Shown here in pieces: positions 7,987 to 13,414 of a stretch of 30,923 bases of DNA; position 1 is the first letter of the stretch; each line of letters starts with the position of its first letter. The position numbers and the translations under genes were made by a program. The DNA is from a virus, in IMG/VR virus record IMGVR_UViG_3300017788_000109, positions 1-30,923 of that record; one strand, written 5' to 3'. The notes under the pieces are model-generated. The model worked only from the letters and a program-made list of their open reading frames with translations. It was not told the DNA's origin and did not search any database.

Positions 7987-8035
7987 CGGTTTTGGTAAAA
8001 AGTTCGGATTACACCGCCCTTAAAGTAAGGTTTAC

Positions 8036-8043
8036 TATAAATA
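8036..8043 (+). promoter_or_regulatory. Perfect T4 late promoter motif TATAAATA
   Basis: The octamer matches the T4 late promoter exactly and is followed by TC, as at two other sites in the window. It ends only eight bases before the ATG of the HNH-like gene, so if used as a -10 element the message would have almost no leader. Confidence 0.6.
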
Positions 8044-8051
8044 TCAATAGC

Positions 8052-8414
8052 ATGAACACCACATTGAGACCCATATGCTCTAGCTGCAATGCCAACAGAC
8101 CCGTGGCTGTCAATTGTCACAAGGCCGATAAAATATACTATCGCAAACAGTGCGACAACTGCATACGCATTGGAAAGAGGCTAGCACCCATTCCACCAAA
8201 ATGGTACAAGTCAGGATATAGGAAAAAATCGCAGTGCGAGCGCTGCGGGTTCAAAGCAGAAGTACCAGAGCAACAGCTACTGGTATATCACGTGGATGGT
8301 GATCTAAGCAACAACGATCGCAGCAATCTTAAAACTGTGTGTCTAAACTGCCGACCAATGGTGCAGAAATCAAGACTGCCCTGGAAGGCGGCTGATCTCG
8401 TACCAGATTTTTGA
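8052..8414 (+). CDS. Small zinc-finger / HNH-like phage protein
   Basis: The product has 120 residues from an ATG at 8052; the open frame continues upstream, but that part is antisense to the sheath gene. Two Cys-pair sets are visible. C9-x2-C12 with C34-x2-C37 could bind one zinc. C62-x2-C65 with C97-x2-C100 would frame an HNH-type core, VYHVDGDLSNNDRSNLKTVC, with H80, D82, N87 and N88. I recall small proteins of this kind ('YK.GY..K..C..CGF.A....L.V.H.DG...NN...NL.T.C.NC') as common in marine phages; some HNH proteins of phages act in packaging, others are homing enzymes. No ribosome binding site is evident. It is convergent with the dNMP kinase gene and overlaps it by 86 bases. Catalytic activity is not proven by the motif alone. 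Confidence 0.8.
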   Translation: MNTTLRPICSSCNANRPVAVNCHKADKIYYRKQCDNCIRIGKRLAPIPPKWYKSGYRKKSQCERCGFKAEVPEQQLLVYHVDGDLSNNDRSNLKTVCLNCRPMVQKSRLPWKAADLVPDF

Positions 8415-9009
8415 GATATTCGTACAGCTCATCTATGCGACCGTTGTTATCGATCACTGCATCAAACTTGGTGCCCGCCCATGATGTTTCGCTGGGATGT
8501 ATGCGATTATCTGCCAACCACTGCCGAGCAGCAGCATCTCCTTGATTGGCCTGTTCGGCTACCGAGTACCAACTGGGAATAGCACCTCGCTGTATCCATA
8601 CAATTTTGCCGCCTTGGGCTCGTATGGCTTTGACTTCGTTGGGAAAACGAACGTCACTGATCACTGTATGGTCGGAACGACGAGCCAATCTTGATTCCAA
8701 AGCAGCGATCCAGATGTCATCGTGAAAGTGATTGCGTAACACATCTGTGCCCCAGTATTGCAAGATCCAGCGCGGTGTTAGATGTGGCATGCCTAGCCTA
8801 GCAGCCCACCATTCGTCTACTTGTTCGCGCCAGGCCCTGGCTTCCGGGGTACGCCCTTCTATCAGTTCTCGGTCCCAACCAAACACAGCACTTACCGCAT
8901 CTTTCAGCGTGGCAGCAAAACTGTCCCGTCGAAATCCATGGAATCCTACCAGGTAGTCTGCTGCGGTATCTTTGCCGCTGCCAATCAGTCCGCATATTCC
9001 TATGATCAT
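8329..9009 (-). CDS. gp1: Deoxynucleoside monophosphate kinase (gp1-like)
   Basis: The product has 226 residues, close to T4 gp1 (241). It would phosphorylate dNMPs to dNDPs for phage DNA synthesis, in the cytoplasm. The P-loop GLIGSGKDT is at residues 7-15 and is followed by the family helix AADYLV. SFAATLKDAVSAVFGW (30-45) is the usual lid/NMP-binding start. ILQYWGTDVLRNHFHDDIWI (82-101) and SDVRFPNEVKAIRAQGGKIV (118-137) match the conserved 'Q..GTD..R......W' and 'D.R...E......GG..I.V' motifs. HPSE is at 171-174. About 25 residues after NLVRD exceed the usual family end and are encoded within the overlap with the HNH gene. The start is ATG directly after a hairpin and T-run; AGAGG in the hairpin arm is the only good ribosome binding site. 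A TTGACA box lies upstream. Confidence 0.9.
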   Translation of the reverse strand: MIIGICGLIGSGKDTAADYLVGFHGFRRDSFAATLKDAVSAVFGWDRELIEGRTPEARAWREQVDEWWAARLGMPHLTPRWILQYWGTDVLRNHFHDDIWIAALESRLARRSDHTVISDVRFPNEVKAIRAQGGKIVWIQRGAIPSWYSVAEQANQGDAAARQWLADNRIHPSETSWAGTKFDAVIDNNGRIDELYEYLKNLVRDQPPSRAVLISAPLVGSLDTQF

Positions 9010-9033
9010 AAAAAAGCCTCTGGTTATAGAGGC
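9010..9033 (-). terminator. Terminator-like hairpin that contains the dNMP kinase ribosome binding site
   Basis: On the minus strand GCCTCT and AGAGGC pair around a 6-base loop and are followed directly by six T residues and the ATG of the dNMP kinase. It has the form of a rho-independent terminator for the gp13 transcript, and its 3' arm also carries the AGAGG ribosome binding site, so it may act on both transcription and translation. Confidence 0.7.
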
Positions 9034-9034
9034 T

Positions 9035-9064
9035 AGTTTACGATAAAAACATAGCGTTTGTCAA
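9035..9064 (-). promoter_or_regulatory. Putative sigma70-type promoter for dNMP kinase
   Basis: TTGACA (9059-9064, minus strand) is separated by 18 bases from TAAACT (9035-9040), which matches the -10 consensus at four of six positions. The TTGACA contains the stop codon of the upstream gene. Initiation about seven bases downstream would fall at the end of the 5' arm of the following hairpin. Confidence 0.45.
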
Positions 9065-9441
9065 ACCCCGTATTTGTTCTTTTTTCTGGCTGCCACAGGA
9101 CTATGATGATGCGTGTCTGGCAGTTCCATGCTGTTCAAATTGTTTTTGTTAAGATCTTTATAGTTGGCACCTACCATTTTGTAGCTCTGCTTGAGCATTT
9201 CGGCTTCTTCTTGGGTGTAAGGATGAGCTGTGTGTTTTTTGCCATAGAAGCTTTTGGGGTCCATGTCAATTAGCTGACCTGTGCCGTCTGCACAAGCCAA
9301 AGCCAGTCCCAGACGATAATGGGTGTAATCGGTGTTGGTCCTTTCACCATCGCTAAAGATATGCAACCCGGTACTGGCTTCTTTGTATCTGTCAGGAATC
9401 TGGCCGCTGCGCACTTCATTTATTATTTCTTTGATTTTCAT
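9061..9441 (-). CDS. Conserved small phage protein of unknown function
   Basis: The product has 126 residues and begins MKIKEIINEVRSGQIPDRYK. The central part, YTHYRLGLALACADGTGQLI, DMDPKSFYGKKHTAHPYTQE and EEAEMLKQSYKMVGANYKDL, resembles a family I recall from marine T4-like phages with the pattern 'YRL...A..DG.....D..S..G....A.PYT.EE..M......VG'. The C-terminus is polar and ends DTHHHSPVAARKKNKYGV, rich in His, Lys and Arg. No catalytic motif or membrane segment is visible. The ATG overlaps the stop of gp13 by one base (TAATG), so it is probably translated by re-initiation from gp13. It may be a minor neck or head protein; nothing in the sequence proves this. Confidence 0.75.
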   Translation of the reverse strand: MKIKEIINEVRSGQIPDRYKEASTGLHIFSDGERTNTDYTHYRLGLALACADGTGQLIDMDPKSFYGKKHTAHPYTQEEAEMLKQSYKMVGANYKDLNKNNLNSMELPDTHHHSPVAARKKNKYGV

Positions 9442-10574
9442 TATCCAATTACCCAGGTATACGGTTGGCTGCCGTCGATAAAACGTTTGAGTTCATCTTC
9501 TAACATTTCTATTTCTGCTTTGGCCTCTTGTTTGAGTGCTGCGCCGTTGAGCTGTGTTCCGCCTTGAGGACCAGCTATAGTAGCAAATTTTTCACGTGCC
9601 TGGCCTAGCATTTCCTTGCAAAGCGCCAGAGCATAATCTTGCACCCAAGGATATATCCTGTCATCGTTTAATATCATGCTATCAGGCTTTTTATTATAGA
9701 TCCAGAGCAACACCGTTTCTGCAGGATCTTCATTCCCTGGAGCATATATGTTAGTGCGATTCAATTCAAATCCTGTTACACTGGCCGCGCCCAGTATGGA
9801 TTTGGCCTCAACTGTGAACAAGGTGCCCCCATTGCTTACGGTCAATACCTCATAGGTATTGTTGTATCCAGTAACGGGACAATTTATAATGCCCACTGTA
9901 CTGCCCACAGTGACCACGTCCCAAGGATCATACATTTCAAAAGTAATAGTGCTTCCCACAGCAGTTCCGGTGGCTGTAAGAGTTTTCATGCGCTTGTAAT
10001 TGTTTCCGGTGTTAGGCATTTTGCGCACGATGGTCAGTTTCTTGGTCACAGGATTCCAAGTGAAATTCATGTAACCACCAAACATGCGCATGGCCAGTTC
10101 TTGATACTGGCTGAACAGTTCATAGTTGACCAGGCCGCCCACACGACCGGCTACCAACATGTAGGTGTTTAGGTATCCTGATGCAAAAGGTTCAAATTGG
10201 CTAGCGGTGGTACCCGTGACTGATCCTATGCCTCGTCTGAACACTTGACGTACTGTTTGGATTTCAGCGGGCAGGATGTATTCTTGTGTTTCAGGTAGCA
10301 GTTCCAAGAAAGCATAGCTTTCTTCTTCGCTGTTGGCGGCACGCTGGCGGTATCGTCCCAGTGCTTTGTCTATAGCAGTTTTGTAGTGTGCTGGATCAAG
10401 TTCCACGTCCACCATTCCATCGCCCAGACGAAAACGTATGTAATCTTCTATGTCTTTGCGTTTAGTTGACGTGGAGGTGAGTGTGGAATCGTCATAGGCT
10501 ATAGGACCCGGTCCACCCAGACTATCTGCCGAGATAGCTTGCCTGCCGTTTAATCCTGTTTTAAGTGTGGCCAT
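9441..10574 (-). CDS. gp13: Neck protein gp13-like
   Basis: The product has 377 residues (T4 gp13 has 309). The N-terminal helical part DIEDYIRFRLGDGMVDVELD, then HYKTAIDKALGRYRQRAANS and ELLPETQEYILPAEIQTVRQ (about 41-110), is the opening of gp13-type neck proteins that I recall from cyanophages ('I..YCL..LG.P....v....y...id.AL..Y'). The C-terminal helix set with WVQDYALALCKEMLGQAREK (about 310-329), GPQGGTQLNGAALKQEAKAE (335-354) and LEDELKRF is also typical. Residues about 198-272 form an inserted beta module (VGSTVGIINCPVTGYNNTYE then TLFTVEAKS) resembling modules in the large structural protein at the right of the window. gp13 with gp14 and gp15 seals the head and joins it to the tail. 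The ribosome binding site GGGGA lies in a hairpin arm. Confidence 0.75.
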   Translation of the reverse strand: MATLKTGLNGRQAISADSLGGPGPIAYDDSTLTSTSTKRKDIEDYIRFRLGDGMVDVELDPAHYKTAIDKALGRYRQRAANSEEESYAFLELLPETQEYILPAEIQTVRQVFRRGIGSVTGTTASQFEPFASGYLNTYMLVAGRVGGLVNYELFSQYQELAMRMFGGYMNFTWNPVTKKLTIVRKMPNTGNNYKRMKTLTATGTAVGSTITFEMYDPWDVVTVGSTVGIINCPVTGYNNTYEVLTVSNGGTLFTVEAKSILGAASVTGFELNRTNIYAPGNEDPAETVLLWIYNKKPDSMILNDDRIYPWVQDYALALCKEMLGQAREKFATIAGPQGGTQLNGAALKQEAKAEIEMLEDELKRFIDGSQPYTWVIG

Positions 10575-10609
10575 AAAAAATCCCCGTATGCTGTATTTAG
10601 CACACAGGG
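10575..10609 (-). terminator. Terminator-like hairpin overlapping gp13 ribosome binding site
   Basis: On the minus strand CCCTGTGTGC (10609-10600) pairs with GCATACGGGG (10591-10582) with two G-U pairs, around the 8-base loop TAAATACA. It is followed by A, six T residues and the gp13 ATG. It closes the 10626-11837 transcript. The GGGGA ribosome binding site of gp13 lies in and just after the 3' arm, and the loop holds a late promoter-like element. Confidence 0.75.
10594..10601 (-). promoter_or_regulatory. Late promoter-like motif GCTAAATA inside hairpin loop (gp13)
   Basis: GCTAAATA lies 19 bases before the gp13 ATG, at the junction of the 5' arm and loop of the hairpin. A transcript starting six or seven bases further on would lack the 5' arm and leave GGGGA unpaired. 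Confidence 0.55.
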
Positions 10610-10625
10610 ACGGTGTAAGGTCTGC

Positions 10626-11837
10626 TTAGGCCACACGCAACAAAACTATATCCTTGTTCAATCTACCATTAAGACGTGTTTCTGTAGCCTTTACGCTTTC
10701 TAGGAACTTGCGCAACTGGACTTTGCTGGATTTCATAAACTCTTTTAACTGTTGTTCGGGCTTGCGTAACGTTTTGCTCACACTCTTGGTTTCATCAAAC
10801 CCAACAATAGTGGTTCCTTTCACTCCCAAGGTACCAGCGTACTGATCGGGGACGTACTTGCCTAATTTGCGAGTTTTGGCATTGTACACCCAAAGCTCTT
10901 GAGAGCCAATGATGTCCACTGGATTCACGCTGACCAGCTTGAGCTCGATATTCTCTTTGCAGTACTTTACTCTGCCGACTAATTTTTCCTTGCTGGGACT
11001 CTTTTTTACCCGGGCTTTCTTGGTAGCTTTCTTCACTCCGCGATACTGTTCAACAGCCTCTAACAGTTTGTCTATCCAGGCATAACGGGCTTTGAAGTCA
11101 ACAGCCTTGAGGTGTTTGTAACCTTCTGTGATCTGATCATCTGTCTTGGCCTGTGCCAATTCTAGCTCGGCCTTTCGATCTGCATACACTTGCACAATCT
11201 TGCCCAGCTGTGCCTGGGGTACATTCTGCGCTGTTAGGAAATCGTAAAACTTTACATCTGCCAGCTCATCGTAATAACCTTCCAGTTCGCCGATGGTGGC
11301 TGATGTTTTTTCATTCAGGCGATCCTGGATGGTGGGCACATACACAGCTTTCTTTGTCTGTTCTTCTGTAACTTCTGGTTCACCTTCGTTGTAAACATCA
11401 TACTTCACGCATACATCTCTCACAGCAGTTTCGAGATAGTCCAATGCACGAGGTTTGAGTGGCATGCCTGCCCTATGCGCGGCGATGAGGCTGCAGGCAG
11501 TGATTGGAACCCAGCGGCTCTTGATCACCTTGCTGAGATCTTGCTTGGTTATTTTGAAGTTAGTCTGTTCACCTAACCATTTGCAAAATTCTGGCTTGAG
11601 ATCTTTGACTGTGAAATGATAATTGTAGTAGTAAAAACTGCGGCGCAGATGATGATCGAATTCGTCGTCGGGCATGGCCAACGCACGTTCGGTGTCCCAT
11701 TTGGGTTCGGTACCTGTGTATTTTTCGTCCGCCAAGTGTATGCGCCGAATCACGGGCTTTTTCTTGGCTACTTTGATGCCTGTAATGATTTTGGTTGCTT
11801 TTTTAGCAACAGGCTTGCTTTTGCTGGCTGTGGCCAT
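10626..11837 (-). CDS. Lysine-rich conserved phage protein of unknown function
   Basis: The product has 403 residues. The first ~35 are very basic and low-complexity (MATASKSKPVAKKATKIITG then VAKKKPVIRR), and a second Lys-rich patch lies near residue 270-285 (KKATKKARVKKSPSKEK). Between them is a helical region (about 50-260). The C-terminal ~120 residues contain ELKLVSVNPVDIIGSQELWV, YNAKTRKLGKYVPDQYAGTL and LRKPEQQLKEFMKSSKVQLR, which match a widespread marine T4-like phage family I remember with the pattern 'VYNTK.RKL..Y......L.VKGT.I..FDE..S..KTLRKP...L'. Its function is unknown to me; the basic patches suggest nucleic acid binding. It has a perfect TTGACA-N17-TATAAT promoter and AAGGAGC before the ATG, and a terminator after it, so it looks like a separately controlled, perhaps early, gene. 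Confidence 0.8.
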   Translation of the reverse strand: MATASKSKPVAKKATKIITGIKVAKKKPVIRRIHLADEKYTGTEPKWDTERALAMPDDEFDHHLRRSFYYYNYHFTVKDLKPEFCKWLGEQTNFKITKQDLSKVIKSRWVPITACSLIAAHRAGMPLKPRALDYLETAVRDVCVKYDVYNEGEPEVTEEQTKKAVYVPTIQDRLNEKTSATIGELEGYYDELADVKFYDFLTAQNVPQAQLGKIVQVYADRKAELELAQAKTDDQITEGYKHLKAVDFKARYAWIDKLLEAVEQYRGVKKATKKARVKKSPSKEKLVGRVKYCKENIELKLVSVNPVDIIGSQELWVYNAKTRKLGKYVPDQYAGTLGVKGTTIVGFDETKSVSKTLRKPEQQLKEFMKSSKVQLRKFLESVKATETRLNGRLNKDIVLLRVA

Positions 11838-11869
11838 ACTTGTGCTCCTTGAGTTTTGATTACTCTGTA

Positions 11870-11898
11870 ATTATACAATAAAATGGATTTGGTGTCAA
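11870..11898 (-). promoter_or_regulatory. Perfect consensus sigma70 promoter
   Basis: TTGACA (11893-11898, minus strand), exactly 17 bases, then TATAAT (11870-11875). Initiation would be near 11863, giving a leader of about 25 bases with AAGGAGC before the ATG at 11837. The TTGACA contains the TGA stop of the upstream 89-residue gene. Confidence 0.88.
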
Positions 11899-12164
11899 CC
11901 GTGCTGTAAATGGGCTAGCATGAGCCATTTTTCGAAATCTTCTATGGCTTGATTTATGCGTGGTAACAATTCATCACGCTTTGCGCTGGTATCTTTATGG
12001 GTTCTGCGCAGTTCCACTTCTTCGTTGGCCAGGCGTTGTACCATGCCTTCGATGGCTCCAATCATACGGGCTAGATCTTTGCGGCATGCCTGCGGGGCAC
12101 TTTGCATTTTACCTCTTAGCTCAAATGATACCGGATCCCAATCCAGGCTGTTATTAACTCTCAT
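11895..12164 (-). CDS. Small helical protein of unknown function
   Basis: The frame is open to an upstream ATG at 12215, but the ATG at 12164 (MRVNNSLDWDPVSF) is preferred. The upstream 17 residues overlap a sigma70-like promoter and carry no family-like features. The product from 12164 has 89 residues and is predominantly helical, with charged heptad-like stretches (MIGAIEGMVQRLANEEVELR, then NQAIEDFEKWLMLAH), so it may form a coiled coil. I do not recognise the family. It lies directly upstream of the Lys-rich 403-residue gene on the same strand and diverges from the gp14 operon. No clear ribosome binding site precedes 12164, which is consistent with a leaderless message, or with a start further in at M37; I could not decide. 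Confidence 0.6.
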   Translation of the reverse strand: MRVNNSLDWDPVSFELRGKMQSAPQACRKDLARMIGAIEGMVQRLANEEVELRRTHKDTSAKRDELLPRINQAIEDFEKWLMLAHLQHG

Positions 12165-12170
12165 ACTAGT

Positions 12171-12199
12171 ATTGTAGCACCGTTTGTGGCTGTAGTCAA
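12171..12199 (-). promoter_or_regulatory. Sigma70-type promoter of the 89-residue gene
   Basis: TTGACT (12194-12199, minus strand), 17 bases, then TACAAT (12171-12176): each box differs from consensus by one base. The -10 box ends seven bases before the ATG at 12164, so the transcript would begin at or next to the start codon. Confidence 0.7.
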
Positions 12200-12203
12200 T
12201 CAT

Positions 12204-12211
12204 GATAAATA
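12204..12211 (+). promoter_or_regulatory. Late promoter motif GATAAATA (gp14 operon)
   Basis: GATAAATA followed by TC lies 18 bases before the ATG of gp14, with an AGGGG ribosome binding site between. It is divergent from the sigma70-type promoter at 12171-12199. Confidence 0.6.
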
Positions 12212-12229
12212 TCACAAAAGGGGTCCAAA

Positions 12230-13414
12230 ATGCCGCGTTTGAGCCTTTGGCGCGAGAATCATGGTAATGATTACAAATACATAGATCGCAGAATAAGCGA
12301 AATGTTCACCATTGGTGGAACAGGTATATTCGTACACAAATATCTAGGTACTACCAATGACAGCAATGACCAAGACGCTACCAGGCCCGATTATCAGAAT
12401 CAAAGCGAACTGAACATACAGGATCTACTGTTCTTAGAGAATCGTGATAGAAAATACGATTCAGACATATATGAACTGCGAGGAATGTATCAGGTGACTG
12501 ATCAAGACTTCGACCTCAAACAGTTTGGTATTTTCTTATCGATGGGCACCACGTTCATGACCTTCCATCTTAACGACATGGTGGAAACCTTAGGCAGGAA
12601 AATCATGGCCGGTGATGTGCTAGAGTTGATACATCTAAAAGATTTCCACAATCTTGACACTTCTGTTCCTTATGCACTTAAACGGTACTATGTGGTAGCA
12701 GAAGCAACCCGAGCAGCAGAAGGATTCAGTCCCACCTGGTGGCCACACCTCTGGCGGGTAAAACTACAGCCTCTGGTTGACAGCCAAGAATACAAAGATA
12801 TCCTAAATAAAATTTCTGCAGACAGCGATCCATTCACAGCCAATGCTAACGTCAGTCCGTTGGGCAACGTGATCAGCACCATGAACAAGTATCTCAGCAT
12901 CAACAGTGCTATCATTGAGCAGGCAGAGATAGAAGTGCCCAAGAGTGGCTACGATACCAGCAAATTTTACACTGTACCAGCTGAAAACGGTGAGCTACAG
13001 GATCCCGATGGCACCAATGTAGCTGATAACGTGCGTGTGGCCACAGACAGCATTACTGCGGACTCTGGCACTGCATCACCTATTGCCAAAATACAAGGGT
13101 ATCTCACAGGTGATGGATTGGCACCCAATGGACTTAGCGTGAGCATGGGAGTGGCATTTCCACAGCAGCCCATACGTGGAGATTATTTCTTACGATTGGA
13201 TTTTGTGCCCAATCGACTGTTTCGTTACGATGGGCGGCGTTGGATCAAGATTGAAGATGATGTTCGCAGCGATCTTACTCCAGGTTCAGCAGACAACACA
13301 ACACAGCGTAGTATTTTTGTTAACAATACTGGCACCTACACAGACATGCAGGGCAACGTGCATCCACAAAGACAGAGCCTTAGCAAGGCACTGAGACCAG
13401 AGGCAGATAACTAA
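12230..13414 (+). CDS. gp14: Neck protein gp14-like
   Basis: The product has 394 residues (T4 gp14 has 256). The first ~200 residues carry the recognisable part: ATRPDYQNQSELNIQDLLFL, DRKYDSDIYELRGMYQVTDQ, DFDLKQFGIFLSMGTTFMTF, then KIMAGDVLELIHLKDFHNLD and RYYVVAEATRAAEGFSPTWW. This is the gp14-type order of a helical entry, a 'GDVL..' strand and a 'Y.V.......Y' segment as I recall it from cyanophage neck proteins. The C-terminal ~130 residues add a module, GDYFLRLDFVPNRLFRYDGR then RWIKI, of the 'G.....L..Y.G..W' type seen in fibres and in the sheath here. With gp13 it forms the neck. An AGGGG site precedes the ATG. The gene is on the opposite strand to gp13 and overlaps gp15 by one base (TAATG). 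Confidence 0.7.
   Translation: MPRLSLWRENHGNDYKYIDRRISEMFTIGGTGIFVHKYLGTTNDSNDQDATRPDYQNQSELNIQDLLFLENRDRKYDSDIYELRGMYQVTDQDFDLKQFGIFLSMGTTFMTFHLNDMVETLGRKIMAGDVLELIHLKDFHNLDTSVPYALKRYYVVAEATRAAEGFSPTWWPHLWRVKLQPLVDSQEYKDILNKISADSDPFTANANVSPLGNVISTMNKYLSINSAIIEQAEIEVPKSGYDTSKFYTVPAENGELQDPDGTNVADNVRVATDSITADSGTASPIAKIQGYLTGDGLAPNGLSVSMGVAFPQQPIRGDYFLRLDFVPNRLFRYDGRRWIKIEDDVRSDLTPGSADNTTQRSIFVNNTGTYTDMQGNVHPQRQSLSKALRPEADN

Noticed and set aside
7680-8120. Minus-strand frame of 146 codons overlapping the sheath start
   Set aside because: It lies in another frame over the sheath N-terminus and the divergent promoters; its composition (many Arg, Tyr, His, Ser) is not protein-family-like.
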